This document shows positions 24,508 through 34,255 of a DNA stretch of 64,000 nt, in pieces. A program made the translations under genes and the position numbers. The stretch is from Oceanococcus sp041619555 (lineage in GTDB: Bacteria; Pseudomonadota; Gammaproteobacteria; Nevskiales; Oceanococcaceae), in contig JBFKDQ010000010.1 in the NCBI GenBank assembly GCA_041619555.1, positions 1 to 64,000 on the forward strand, read 5' to 3'. Each line of letters opens with the position of its first letter. The stretch's first letter is position 1. The notes below the pieces were generated by a model. It made no database searches. It was given only the letters and a program-made list of their open reading frames with translations, and was not told the origin of the DNA.

Positions 24508-27500
24508 CTAGAACTTCGAGCACAGGGGCAGCGGCACACCGAATTGCTCTGCCCGGGCCGCGGCCTGGCCACGCAGCTGGCGGACGTTCTCGTTTTCCCG
24601 GCGCAGTTCACAGCAGCGCGCCTTGAGCAATAGCAGTTCCGGCTCGAGGAGCCGAACATGCCGGTCTGCCATCCGTTCTTCGAGCTCCGCAAGGGAGGCC
24701 TGATAGCGCTTGAGGAAGCTTTGCGGTCGTGACGAGAACAGGCCGGCGCGGATCTGCGCCAGCGACGCTTCGATTTCGGCCAGCGCCGAACCGCTCTGTT
24801 CCGCGCGTTTGACCGCCTGCGCCGCGCTGATCCGGGCCTGGCGGGCATTGCCTGCAGCGAGATGGGCGAGGGACAGATCGGCTTCCATGCGTGCGCACTC
24901 GCCCAATCCAAAAGCACGTCCTTCGGTCCGCGCCAGCGCATCTTCCAGGCTGGCGACGGCCTCCGCCCAGCAGCCGCCCCTCACCTGCGCCCGACCTAGG
25001 GCGGCCAGCGCAAGCAGCTCCGACACGCCATTGCGGGTACCCGCCGCGATGTCCAGCGCCTGCTGGGCATGCGCCTGCGCCAGGTCGGTCTGGCCCGCTT
25101 CGGCTTCAATGAAGGCCAGCACCGCCAGGGCGGCGACGCGCTGCTCGCCATGCCGGGAGGACTCGGCGGCGACCAGCGCCTCCTGCCCGAGACCCAAGGC
25201 CTGGGCCACATCCCCCAGCCAGCTCGAGACCCAGGCTTTCAGCGTGGTGAGCGCGACGCAGGGCGAGTAGGACAGCAGATCACGTCCCGGCGCATCATCT
25301 TTTGTGCACCAGGCCAGCGCCTGATCGCAGTGCCGCAGAGCCTCCTCCAACTGACCGTTGGCCTGCAGACCATAGACCAGCGGCACCGCGACCAGCAGCT
25401 TGAGCTCCACCGCACATTGTGGCAGCAACAAGTTCTGGGCCTGCAGGAAATGCTCCAAAGCCTGATCGGGCTTGCTGCGCGCCAGCGCCACGCTGCCTTG
25501 CGTGACCGCGAACAGGATCTGATCCGGCAGACCCAGGTCCCGGTCAAGCAGCGACCGGGCCTGGGCCAGAACGTCTTCGACCTGGTGTCGATCCACTTCC
25601 AGACGGGCGGCGAACTGCAGCCAGCGCGCCAGCACCCGCATCGTCGGCACGCCATCCTCAGCGCCGCTTTCGCCCAGCAGTCCGCGAGCGCGATCCAGGC
25701 GCCGCAAGGCCTCGGGCAGATCGGTCTCGGCCGCCCGCTCGGCACTGGCCAGATACCAGCGCACCGCCGCCGCCGATTCACCGGCAGCGGCAAAATGCCG
25801 CGCGGCCTGAGCGAGTTGCGTCGGATCCTGGGAGTGCTCTGGACGCAGGGCCACGGCCACCTTGCGGTGAATTTCGCGGCGCACATCCAGCAACAGCGCC
25901 TCGTAGGCGACGGTCTGGAACAGCGACTGGCTGAACAACAGCGCCGCCCGTTTTTCCGGACCGGGTTCGAGCTGCAGGAACCCCTGCTGCAACAATTCCT
26001 GCAATTCCTGGTCGAAGGCGTTCGACGGATGCAGGCTGCGAAGCAGCGCCAGCGGAATTCGACGTCCGATCACCGCGGCGGTCTGCAACAGCCGCTTGGT
26101 ATCCTCCGCCAGTGCATCAATGCGCGCCGCCACCACCGCCTGCACCGAGGGTGGCAGGCGGATCTCCCCAGGCTGCCGACGCAGCTTGTAGCCACGACCT
26201 TCCCGCTCCAGCACTCGAGTGCTGACCAGTTGCTGCACCACCTCGGAGATGAACATGGGATTGCCATCGGCACGCTGGGCGATCGCATGCCGCAACGCAG
26301 CCAGACTTTTGTCTGCACCCAGCAGATGGACGAGGAACTGTTCGGCCTGGGATTCGCTCAAGGGCTGCAGATCCAGATGTCGCACCCGCCGATGATCCCG
26401 CCAGCGATAGCGGTAATCACTGCGTGCGGTCATCACCACCAGCACCGGCACATGGGCCAGGCGCGCGATCAGATCATCGAATACCGGCCCGGTCTGTGCA
26501 TCATCGAGCCAGTGCACGTTCTCGATCACGCAGACCAGATGCTGGTTGAGCGCGCCGTCCCGCAGCAGATGCTGCACCAGCGCCATGGCCAGTTCCGCGC
26601 AACGCCCGGTATCCGCAGGCGCGTCCACCGCGTCTTCATCCGCGCCCAGCAATCGCAATAGATTCCCGATCAGCACCGGTGGCACGCCGGGGTAGCTCTT
26701 GCCGATCTCCATCACCCGCGCGCGCACCGCTGCCGCATCCTCCGCGCCATGCAATTGGAGGTAGCTGAGAAACAGTTCGCGAATGGGGGCCAACGGCTCC
26801 GCTCGATGATGCGAGGAACCGCTGACGCCGACGACGCGCACCGACTGCTGCCGACAGCGAGCCATGAACTCGCGGCATAAGCGGCTCTTGCCCAACCCGG
26901 TTCCGGCACTGATGCTGACCAGCAGACCACCGCCCTGCTGCACCACCTGCTCCCGGTAGGCCGACAGCAGGCTGAGCTCGGATTCCCTGCCCACCATCGG
27001 AATGACATCCTCCAACTCGGGCGGCAGTTCTTTCTTCAGGCCGGTCAGCTCATAGGTCCTGATCTTGTTTTCGAAACCCTTCACGCTCAGCCCTGCTCGC
27101 TCGCTCACGCCGAAAGCTCCGGCCACCAGATCACGGGTCAGCCCGCTGATCAGGATGGTATCGGGCCGGGCAAGCTGCTCCATCCGCGCGGCAAGACCGA
27201 CGGTCTGCCCTTTCGCCGTGTAGTCCATGCGCAGATCGTCGCCGATCCGGCCAACAATCACTTCGCCGCTGTTAAGGCCCTGACGGATGGAAAAATTCAT
27301 CCCGTGCAGCCGCGCAAGCTCCTCGGCCAGGGCCACCATGTCCGCCTGGATGCTCAGGGCGGCGCGACAGGCCCGGTGGGCATGATCCTCGTGCGCGATC
27401 GGCGCGCCGAACAGCGCCATGATGCCATCACCCGTGTACTGGTTGATGGTGCCCTCGAAACGATGGATATTGTCAGTGAGCAAGGCAAAGAAACGGTCCA

Positions 27501-27762
27501 TGATGCCGTGCCACTGTTCCGCCTCGACCTGCTGGGACAGCGCGACCGAGCCCTTCACATCGACGAACAGCACGGTGACCTGTTTGCGCTCGCCCTCCAG
27601 AGAAGACCGCATCTGCAGGATTTTCTCGCTGAGATGGCGCGGCGTATAGCGCTCCGGCGCCCGTTCCGTGCCGATCCCTTTGCCGCACTGATTGCAGAAC
27701 CGCGCATTGGGCGGGTTCATGTGACCGCATTGGGTACAGATCTTCAATCCCGCACTGGTCAT
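24508..27762 (-). CDS. Class III adenylate/guanylate cyclase with zinc ribbon, AAA ATPase and TPR domains (copy 1)
   Basis: A 1084-residue cytoplasmic signalling protein. Residues 9-28 form a zinc ribbon (CTQCG, CNQCG). Residues about 60-200 are a class III cyclase domain: VTVLFVDVKGS and TGDGIMALFGAP hold the metal Asp residues, and NSGEVIVGRIGDD follows. Residues about 280-550 form an AAA domain with AGTGLGKS and IENVHWLDD. The rest is TPR-like. In the transition-state region it reads TVGLAARME where copy 2 has TVNLAARME, so Gly replaces the usual Asn. The first Walker A Gly is Ala. Cyclic nucleotide synthesis is likely for the family but reduced or regulatory activity is possible. It starts inside the stop of copy 2. 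Confidence 0.87.
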   Translation of the reverse strand: MTSAGLKICTQCGHMNPPNARFCNQCGKGIGTERAPERYTPRHLSEKILQMRSSLEGERKQVTVLFVDVKGSVALSQQVEAEQWHGIMDRFFALLTDNIHRFEGTINQYTGDGIMALFGAPIAHEDHAHRACRAALSIQADMVALAEELARLHGMNFSIRQGLNSGEVIVGRIGDDLRMDYTAKGQTVGLAARMEQLARPDTILISGLTRDLVAGAFGVSERAGLSVKGFENKIRTYELTGLKKELPPELEDVIPMVGRESELSLLSAYREQVVQQGGGLLVSISAGTGLGKSRLCREFMARCRQQSVRVVGVSGSSHHRAEPLAPIRELFLSYLQLHGAEDAAAVRARVMEIGKSYPGVPPVLIGNLLRLLGADEDAVDAPADTGRCAELAMALVQHLLRDGALNQHLVCVIENVHWLDDAQTGPVFDDLIARLAHVPVLVVMTARSDYRYRWRDHRRVRHLDLQPLSESQAEQFLVHLLGADKSLAALRHAIAQRADGNPMFISEVVQQLVSTRVLEREGRGYKLRRQPGEIRLPPSVQAVVAARIDALAEDTKRLLQTAAVIGRRIPLALLRSLHPSNAFDQELQELLQQGFLQLEPGPEKRAALLFSQSLFQTVAYEALLLDVRREIHRKVAVALRPEHSQDPTQLAQAARHFAAAGESAAAVRWYLASAERAAETDLPEALRRLDRARGLLGESGAEDGVPTMRVLARWLQFAARLEVDRHQVEDVLAQARSLLDRDLGLPDQILFAVTQGSVALARSKPDQALEHFLQAQNLLLPQCAVELKLLVAVPLVYGLQANGQLEEALRHCDQALAWCTKDDAPGRDLLSYSPCVALTTLKAWVSSWLGDVAQALGLGQEALVAAESSRHGEQRVAALAVLAFIEAEAGQTDLAQAHAQQALDIAAGTRNGVSELLALAALGRAQVRGGCWAEAVASLEDALARTEGRAFGLGECARMEADLSLAHLAAGNARQARISAAQAVKRAEQSGSALAEIEASLAQIRAGLFSSRPQSFLKRYQASLAELEERMADRHVRLLEPELLLLKARCCELRRENENVRQLRGQAAARAEQFGVPLPLCSKF

Positions 27763-30700
27763 TCACTGATCTCCTGCCGCAGTTGTTCCGCCCGCCGCGG
27801 AGCGCCACAGGTCTGCCAGTGGCTCATCGCCCGTGCACACCAGTTCTGCGCCGCGGCCTGATCGCCGCATTGCCGCGCCCGGCGCGCCCGCAAGGCCATG
27901 ACCTCGGCTCGAAAAACCTCTGCCGCGGTGACTTCGATCAGGTCTTCACACTGCGCCAGCACACGATCGATGGGCTGATGCTGCGCGAGCAGGATCTCGC
28001 CCTGGCGCAACCTCGCCCGCAAGGTCCAGACGCGCTGCCGGGAATGCTCTCCCAGGGCAACCGCCTGCTCGATCTGAGCCATCGCTGCCACCACCTCGCC
28101 CAGTTCCTGCAGGGCCTGCGCCAGCAGGGTACGGTGCGCGCTGGCAAATTGCACCGCAAGTTTGCCTGGCGCGACCAGATCCAGACTCTGCACCAGCAGA
28201 TCTCGCGCCGGGCCCGCCTCGCCGGCCGCCATCAGGGCCTGAGCCTGGGCGCGACGGGCAATTTCGATGAACATCGGGCTACCGAACAACTGGGCCTGAC
28301 TCAAAGCCTTCTGCGCCCGCCCGATCCCGTCCTGCAGGGTTCCGCGCAACAGCTGCACGTCCACCAGATTCGCGTGCAGCCAGCTCATCTGCACCTGATG
28401 AGTCTCGACGCAGAGAATCGAGGCCTGCAGTTCATTCTCCGCCAGTTCCAGCTCACCGCGGGCGGCCAGCATCAGCGCCCTGAATCCTCGTGACAACATA
28501 TTGTCCTGCTGCATCGGGCCCTGATGCCAAAGCCCCCCATCGCGCCGATCCAGAACCGTCAAACCCTCATGCAAACGCCCGGCAGAGAAATAACTGAACA
28601 GGATCGGTATGCGAAACCGGGCCTCCAGACTCTGCGCCCCGAGATCCTGCGCCAGACGCATGGCCTCCCCGGTACTCTCGACCGCCCGATCCGCATCCGC
28701 CCGATTGAGCTGGCGTATGCCGTTGGAAATCAGCAGTTCCGCAGTCGCCTCGCCATCGCCGCAACGACGCGCCATCTCACGCGCCTCGGCATACCGTTCC
28801 TCCACCTCCTCATCCGGCACCGGATAAAACGTCGCCAGTCGCAGCAGCCCGGCACGCGCGCTGATCGCGATCGGCACGGCCGTGTCCTCGTCGCTCGCGG
28901 CAAGCAAGTCGATCGCCCGGCGCAGATAGCGCAGCTCTTCGGTGGGGTCCTGGGTGGCCAGAAAACCCGCTGCAGCGACGCACCAGTTCGCCGCCCTAAC
29001 CGGTGCACCTGCCGCGCCCCAGTGATGCGCCAGCAGCACGGCGGCACGCTGACAGGTGGTGTTGGCGAAATGACGTTCCAGCAACTGCGCCACATGGCGA
29101 TGCAGGCCTTGCCGGCGCTCCCTGAGCAGGCTGCCGTAGACCACGTCCTGAATCAGGGGGTGGCAGAATGCAAGCACCCCTGTGGAGGCAGCCTCCGCGC
29201 GCAGAAAGCTGCCCAGGTCCAGCGCCTGCAGTTCCGTCTGCAGCGTGGTTTCATCCAGCCCGCTGACCGCCTGCAACAAGCGCATTTCGAATTTCTGCCC
29301 GAGTACGGCTGCAAGTTTCAGCAATTCCTTGCCCTGATCGTGCAGCTGGTCGACCCGTCCCGCGATGATCGCATGCACGCTGGCCGGGATGTCCAGCCGA
29401 TCGGCATCGCCGCGCAGCCGGTAGCGTCCCGGCTCGCCATCCAGTCGGCCCGCGCTGACCAGCGCGCGCACCGATTCCTCGATATAGAACGGATTTCCCG
29501 CAGCCTGTTGCGCGATTCGCAAGGCAAGGGTGCGCACGCTGTCATCGCCGCCCAGCAGGCTCCTGGTCATCTGCGCCATCGCGGTCTCGCCCAAGGGCTG
29601 CAATGGCATGAGTTGCGGTTGATGGCGCTCCAGCCAGTCCGGCAATGCGCCCGGCCGGGTATTGATCACGAGCAGGACCGCAGCCGCCTGCGAGCATTCC
29701 AGCAGGATGTCGATGAAATCCATCGAGCCTTCATCCATCCAGTGCAGATCTTCGATCAGCAAGACTCGGGGCCGATCACGCTCCAGCGCACACAGCCTGC
29801 GAAACAGATCGCGATTGCGTTGATCCCGGACCTCGGGCGCGATCTGGGCCTGCTGCCCTCCCGGCTCGGCGATCTGCAGGAACTCGAACAGGGCCGGCAG
29901 GCTGTCGCGCAGACTGCCGTCCTGCAGTAACAGGCGCCCGGCGATCTTCTGCCGCGCCATCGACGGCGCATCGGTCGCGGCCACCCCGAATCCCTGCAGC
30001 AGCAGTTGTCGTACCGGCTGCAGCGGGACGGCCTGGGCATACGGCACGCCAGAACAGCTCAGCACCGCAATGCCCTGCGCAAGCCAGAGTTCCCGCGCCT
30101 CATGACAGAGCCGGCTCTTGCCCAGCCCGCCATCCCCCACCACGGCCAGCACCTCGCGCTGGCCGCCGGCGCTGCGCCTTTGCGCCGCCAGCAATCGTTC
30201 GAGCTCATCCTGGCGACCCGCAAATCCGGTCAGGCCGCGCCGCCGAGAGGCCTCCAGGCGCAAGCTGATTGATGTCTGGCCGAGCAGTTCGAAGACCTCG
30301 AGCGGCTGCTCCTGACCCTTGATCCGCATCGGGCCAAGCGCGCGTAATTCGAAATAGTCCTCGATCAAGGCCGCACAGTGTCTGGTGAGGTAGACACAGC
30401 CCGGCTGGGCGATCTGCTCCATGCGGGCGGCGAGATTCACGGTCAGGCCCTTGGCCGTGTAATCCATGCGCAGATCATCGCCGATCCGGCCGACCACGAC
30501 CTCGCCGGAATTCAGCCCCATGCGGGTGGATGGATTGATGCCGTGCACCAGGCGCAGCCGGTCGGCGAATTCGCGCAGACGTCGCTGCAGGGACAGGGCC
30601 GCCAGGGCCGCACGCTGGGCGTGATCTTCCAACGCCAGCGGCGCACCGAACAGCGCCATGATCCCGTCACCGGTGAACTGATTGATGGTGCCTTCGAAAC

Positions 30701-30995
30701 GGTGAACTTCTTCGCTGAGAATGGCGAAATACTCATCCAGAATACCGTGCCAGGCCTCCGCATCCATCGCCGCCGACAGCTGCGTCGAGCCGCTCATATC
30801 GGCGAACATCACGGTGACCTGCTTGCGCTCGCCCTCCAGCGCCGAGCGGTGTTTCAGGACCCGGTCCAGCAGATGCCGGGGCGTGTAATTCTCCGTTCGC
30901 CGGTCGCTGATCACGCCGGAGAGGGCCTGTCCACACTGGTTGCAAAATCGCGCATCGGCTGCATTGGCAGCTTCACAATGCGTACAGGTTTTCAT
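27759..30995 (-). CDS. Class III adenylate/guanylate cyclase with zinc ribbon, AAA ATPase and TPR domains (copy 2)
   Basis: A 1078-residue paralogue of the downstream protein with the same order of parts: zinc ribbon (CTHCE, CNQCG; residues 4-22), class III cyclase domain (VTVMFADMSGS, TGDGIMALFGAP, GLTVNLAARME), AAA domain with GDGGLGKS and LLIEDLHWMDE, and a long TPR-like C-terminus with LCREGE-free helical repeats. Metal Asp residues and the transition-state Asn and Arg are all present. The classic Lys before the TGDG motif is Gln in both copies, common in this subfamily. It is the first gene of the pair, divergent from the DUF3307 gene, and overlaps copy 1 by 4 nt. Confidence 0.88.
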   Translation of the reverse strand: MKTCTHCEAANAADARFCNQCGQALSGVISDRRTENYTPRHLLDRVLKHRSALEGERKQVTVMFADMSGSTQLSAAMDAEAWHGILDEYFAILSEEVHRFEGTINQFTGDGIMALFGAPLALEDHAQRAALAALSLQRRLREFADRLRLVHGINPSTRMGLNSGEVVVGRIGDDLRMDYTAKGLTVNLAARMEQIAQPGCVYLTRHCAALIEDYFELRALGPMRIKGQEQPLEVFELLGQTSISLRLEASRRRGLTGFAGRQDELERLLAAQRRSAGGQREVLAVVGDGGLGKSRLCHEARELWLAQGIAVLSCSGVPYAQAVPLQPVRQLLLQGFGVAATDAPSMARQKIAGRLLLQDGSLRDSLPALFEFLQIAEPGGQQAQIAPEVRDQRNRDLFRRLCALERDRPRVLLIEDLHWMDEGSMDFIDILLECSQAAAVLLVINTRPGALPDWLERHQPQLMPLQPLGETAMAQMTRSLLGGDDSVRTLALRIAQQAAGNPFYIEESVRALVSAGRLDGEPGRYRLRGDADRLDIPASVHAIIAGRVDQLHDQGKELLKLAAVLGQKFEMRLLQAVSGLDETTLQTELQALDLGSFLRAEAASTGVLAFCHPLIQDVVYGSLLRERRQGLHRHVAQLLERHFANTTCQRAAVLLAHHWGAAGAPVRAANWCVAAAGFLATQDPTEELRYLRRAIDLLAASDEDTAVPIAISARAGLLRLATFYPVPDEEVEERYAEAREMARRCGDGEATAELLISNGIRQLNRADADRAVESTGEAMRLAQDLGAQSLEARFRIPILFSYFSAGRLHEGLTVLDRRDGGLWHQGPMQQDNMLSRGFRALMLAARGELELAENELQASILCVETHQVQMSWLHANLVDVQLLRGTLQDGIGRAQKALSQAQLFGSPMFIEIARRAQAQALMAAGEAGPARDLLVQSLDLVAPGKLAVQFASAHRTLLAQALQELGEVVAAMAQIEQAVALGEHSRQRVWTLRARLRQGEILLAQHQPIDRVLAQCEDLIEVTAAEVFRAEVMALRARRARQCGDQAAAQNWCARAMSHWQTCGAPRRAEQLRQEISE

Positions 30996-31112
30996 CCATT
31001 CCAGACCCGGTTGACCCCCTCCATTGCAGCATAAATTCCATCTGCCTGCTTGAGTCGATGGTCCGGGAATGCGATGCTCCCCACGCGATAGCGCCTGGGA
31101 GACAATGGCGGC

Positions 31113-31463
31113 ATGCTCGATGTACTGTTCTGGTTATTTGTAGGCCATGCCGTCGGCGACTTCGGCCTGCAGTCGGACTGGATGGCGCGCTACAAGAATC
31201 GTCATCTGCAGGGCGCATCCGTTTTCAGCAGCAAGCCGGAGTGGATCTGGCTTGAAGTGCTGTCCGCCCATTGCTTCATCCATGCCGGCGCGGTGGCGCT
31301 GGCCACCGGCAGCATCGCCCTTGGCCTGCTGGAATTCATTGCGCACTGGATCATCGACTACTGCAAATGCGAAGACTGGATAGGATTCCATACCGACCAG
31401 TTCCTGCACATCGCCTGCAAGCTCTTGTGGTTTATGCTTCTCGGCCTTGGATGGTTCCAATAG
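31113..31463 (+). CDS. DUF3307 family membrane protein
   Basis: A 116-residue protein with about three to four membrane segments. It begins MLDVLFWLFVGHAVGDFGLQ and has HCFIHAGAVAL and LEFIAHWIIDYCKC, the conserved His/Asp-containing membrane motifs of DUF3307, a family found on phages and chromosomes with no assigned function. It ends 12 nt before the next gene, so the two probably share a transcript. It is divergent from the cyclase pair. Confidence 0.78.
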   Translation: MLDVLFWLFVGHAVGDFGLQSDWMARYKNRHLQGASVFSSKPEWIWLEVLSAHCFIHAGAVALATGSIALGLLEFIAHWIIDYCKCEDWIGFHTDQFLHIACKLLWFMLLGLGWFQ

Positions 31464-31475
31464 GCTGATCAATTG

Positions 31476-32471
31476 ATGTCCAACAACCTCATCGTCGGCG
31501 CCGGCGCGATCGGCACCGTTTTTGCCGCCTACCTGATCGCCGCCCGACAGAATGTCCGCGTTGCGGTCCTCGAATCCGAGGCCGACGGACTTTCGCGGGC
31601 CGATCGACTGCAGATCGACCGCATTACCGGTCGCCCTCCGCTGGTCGTGCCCAAGCCACAGTTCACCACCAGCGCCTTGCCTCTGGCCGGCGAGAACGTC
31701 TTCATCTGCGTCAAGCATCGTGATTTTCCGGCGCTGCTCGACAGTTGGCCAAACAGCCTGCCGGAGAATGTCACGCTGATTCCCTGCCTCAATGGCATCG
31801 GCGCGAGCCGGGAACTCGGCAAACGCTTCCCACAGGCCCGCACGGTGGCGTTGACCATCATGTTCAATGCCCAGTTGCTGGATCCCCTGCATGCGCGCGT
31901 GACCGCCAGACCGCAGATCCTGCTGGATACCGATGACCGCAAGCTGCTGCAGATTTTTGGCAAATCCGGCATCGATGTACGTCGTTCCGCCGGCCCCTCC
32001 GAAGCCTGGGGCAAGCTGCTGATCAATCTGGCCAATGCGATTTGCGCCCTGACCAATACCACCTTCAAGGATCTGCTGACGGATGCAGATCTGATCGCGT
32101 GCTTTGTCGCGGTCCTCGACGAGGCGGTGGAGACCCTGGAACTGGCCGGCATCGACTTCCGCCTGCCGGTGGCCCTGCCCTATGGCTGCTACCGCTTCAT
32201 GCTGCTGCATGCCAGCCCGCTGCCCTGGTGGGTCGGCAAGTTGCGCAATCACATGTCGGCCGGCTCCTATCCGTCCATGGTGATCGACCTGCGCCGCGGA
32301 CAGACCACCGAAGTCCGGCAGTTGAACGGTGAAATCGTGCGTCTGGCCGAATCCCTGGGCCGCAAGGCGCCGAAGAACGCCCGCCTGATGGCGATGGTAG
32401 AAGCCCATCATGGCCATCCCCAGCACGCCTTCATGTCCGCTTCGGAACTGCGCGCCTGCCTTGATGCCTGA
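31476..32471 (+). CDS. Ketopantoate reductase (PanE/ApbA) family protein
   Basis: A 331-residue NADPH-dependent reductase-like protein. The N-terminus has the Rossmann motif NLIVGAGAIGTVFAAYL, and the middle carries the ApbA_C pattern WGKLLINLANAICAL, whose Lys is the expected catalytic residue. True PanE reduces 2-dehydropantoate to pantoate for coenzyme A. The protein is longer than E. coli PanE (303) and sits outside a pan cluster, so another 2-oxoacid may be the substrate. The ATG at 31476 is preferred to the TTG one codon earlier. Confidence 0.78.
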   Translation: MSNNLIVGAGAIGTVFAAYLIAARQNVRVAVLESEADGLSRADRLQIDRITGRPPLVVPKPQFTTSALPLAGENVFICVKHRDFPALLDSWPNSLPENVTLIPCLNGIGASRELGKRFPQARTVALTIMFNAQLLDPLHARVTARPQILLDTDDRKLLQIFGKSGIDVRRSAGPSEAWGKLLINLANAICALTNTTFKDLLTDADLIACFVAVLDEAVETLELAGIDFRLPVALPYGCYRFMLLHASPLPWWVGKLRNHMSAGSYPSMVIDLRRGQTTEVRQLNGEIVRLAESLGRKAPKNARLMAMVEAHHGHPQHAFMSASELRACLDA

Positions 32472-32531
32472 GTCGGGGCATTGATTTCGGCCGACGCCGC
32501 CCGGCGCCGAGAACAGCTTCCGAGCCGCTTA

Positions 32532-32560
32532 TGTTGCAGAGCAACAAAAAGGCGTAGAAT
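32532..32560 (+). promoter_or_regulatory. Possible promoter/operator of nhaD
   Basis: A 6-bp inverted repeat TGTTGC-AGA-GCAACA (32532-32546) overlaps the place of a -35 element and is followed by TAGAAT (32555-32560), a reasonable -10. The -35 match is poor, so an activator or repressor at the repeat is plausible. The leader to the nhaD ATG is about 25 nt, too short for a riboswitch. Confidence 0.35.
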
Positions 32561-32589
32561 ACGCGCCCTTTTGCTCCGCAGGAATGACC

Positions 32590-33984
32590 ATGCGCCGCGC
32601 CTTTGCCCTTGCCGCAACTGCTTTTACAACACCTAGCCTCGCCGCCGGTGGCGCGCTGGACTTAAGTACCTCAGCGGTCGGGGCGATCGCCATCGTGATC
32701 TTTGTCCTGGCCTATGTGCTGGTCATGCTCGAAGATGTCGTTCACCTGCGCAAATCGAAACCGGTGGTCCTGGCGGCTGGTCTGATCTGGGCCCTGATCG
32801 CCTTTGCCTACCGCGATGTCGATCCCGCCGCGGTGGAACACGCGCTGCGGCACAATGTGCTGGAGTTCGCCGAACTGTTCCTGTTTCTCCTGGTGGCGAT
32901 GACCTACATCAATGCCCTGCAGGAACGGAATGTTTTCGACAACTTGCGCAGCCGCCTCAGCCGCATGGGCCTCAGCTACCGGCAGATGTTCTGGCTGGCC
33001 GGCGTGCTGTCCTTTTTCCTTTCCGGTGTCGCCGACAATCTGACCACCGCGCTGGTCATGTGCGCCATCGTGCTGGCCGTCGGCAAAGGCAATCGCAGCT
33101 TCATCGCCCCGAGCTGCGTCAATATCGTAGTCGCCGCCAATGCCGGCGGCGCCTTTTCGCCCTTCGGCGACATCACCACACTGATGGTCTGGCAGGCCGG
33201 CAAGGTCGAATTCTTCGAATTCTTTGTCCTGTTCATCCCCTCCGTCATCAACGCCATCGTGCCCGCCTTGTGCATGCACCCCTTCCTGCCCAAAGGGCAG
33301 CTTGCGGTGGACGATTATCAGGTGCCATTGAAGAAAGGCGCGAAAAGAATCATCTTTTTCTTCCTGCTGACCATTGTCACCGCGGTCGGCTTTCACAGCG
33401 TGCTGCACCTGCCGCCGGCCGCCGGCATGATGACCGGACTGGCCTACCTGCAGATGCTCGGCTACTACCTACGCCGCCGTGAACAGCAGCAGCTCGCCAA
33501 CGACAGCGATGACATCGGCGACGTGGTGCCGTTCGACGTGTTTCGCAAGGTGGCCCAGGCGGAATGGGACACCCTGCTGTTCTTCTACGGGATCATCCTG
33601 TCGGTCGGTGGACTGGGCTTCATCGGCTACCTGGAGATCACCTCCAATTTCCTCTATGGCGAGCTCGGCGCGTCGACGGCCAATATCCTGGTCGGCCTGA
33701 TGTCGGCCGTGGTGGACAACATCCCGGTCATGTTCGCGGTGCTGAGCATGGATCCGGCCATGTCCCATGGCCAGTGGCTGCTCGTTACCCTGACTGCTGG
33801 CGTGGGCGGCAGCCTGCTCGCGGTGGGCTCAGCGGCCGGCGTGGCCCTGCTGGGCCAGGCCCGCGGCTACTACAGCTTCTTCAGCCACCTGCGCTGGACA
33901 CCGGCCATTGCACTGGGCCTTGCCGCCAGCATCGCCAGCCATTTCTGGATCAATCAGGCCAGCTTCGCCGTGTTCAATCACTGA
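32590..33984 (+). CDS. nhaD: Sodium/proton antiporter NhaD
   Basis: NhaD exchanges sodium for protons across the inner membrane and is typical of marine and halophilic bacteria. The 464-residue protein begins with a signal-like stretch (AFALAATAFTTPSLA), then IAIVIFVLAYVLVMLEDVVH, and carries DNLTTALVMCAIVLAVG, NIVVAANAGGAFSPFGDITT and MSAVVDNIPVMFAVLSMDP, all hallmarks of the NhaD/ArsB-type ion transporter fold. The ATG at 32590 has GCAGGA 7 nt upstream; another ATG two codons earlier is too close. It is followed by a bidirectional terminator at 34208. The 223 nt between contain only a small hairpin (34011-34025). Confidence 0.94.
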   Translation: MRRAFALAATAFTTPSLAAGGALDLSTSAVGAIAIVIFVLAYVLVMLEDVVHLRKSKPVVLAAGLIWALIAFAYRDVDPAAVEHALRHNVLEFAELFLFLLVAMTYINALQERNVFDNLRSRLSRMGLSYRQMFWLAGVLSFFLSGVADNLTTALVMCAIVLAVGKGNRSFIAPSCVNIVVAANAGGAFSPFGDITTLMVWQAGKVEFFEFFVLFIPSVINAIVPALCMHPFLPKGQLAVDDYQVPLKKGAKRIIFFFLLTIVTAVGFHSVLHLPPAAGMMTGLAYLQMLGYYLRRREQQQLANDSDDIGDVVPFDVFRKVAQAEWDTLLFFYGIILSVGGLGFIGYLEITSNFLYGELGASTANILVGLMSAVVDNIPVMFAVLSMDPAMSHGQWLLVTLTAGVGGSLLAVGSAAGVALLGQARGYYSFFSHLRWTPAIALGLAASIASHFWINQASFAVFNH

Positions 33985-34207
33985 ACATGAGGCCCCAGCG
34001 ATCAGCCGGCGGCAGCAACGCTGCCGGATGATCCGATCGCACGCCCAGCACATGGTCCATGCGCTGACCACACCGCATACCGCATACAAGCTGGACCAGT
34101 CCGGCCGCTGATCACGCGCACCCCGCGACCTGGCTCGAGCCGGACAGCCGCCCCGCCGACCTTCGTGCTTGAGCGGACAAACCGGCAGTACAGCGATCGC
34201 TGACCAC

Positions 34208-34235
34208 AAAAAACCCCGGACCAGCCGGGGTTTTT
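34208..34235. terminator. Bidirectional terminator between nhaD and the OmpA gene
   Basis: AAAAAA, CCCCGG, a 5-nt loop, CCGGGG and TTTTT. A 6-bp GC stem with A runs on one side and T runs on the other can end transcripts from both nhaD and the minus-strand OmpA gene. Confidence 0.88.
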
Positions 34236-34255
34236 CTATGCTTGCCTGTCGTGCC

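Noticed and set aside
32472..32589. Sodium-responsive riboswitch before nhaD
   Set aside because: The likely leader is only about 25 nt, too short for a known riboswitch.
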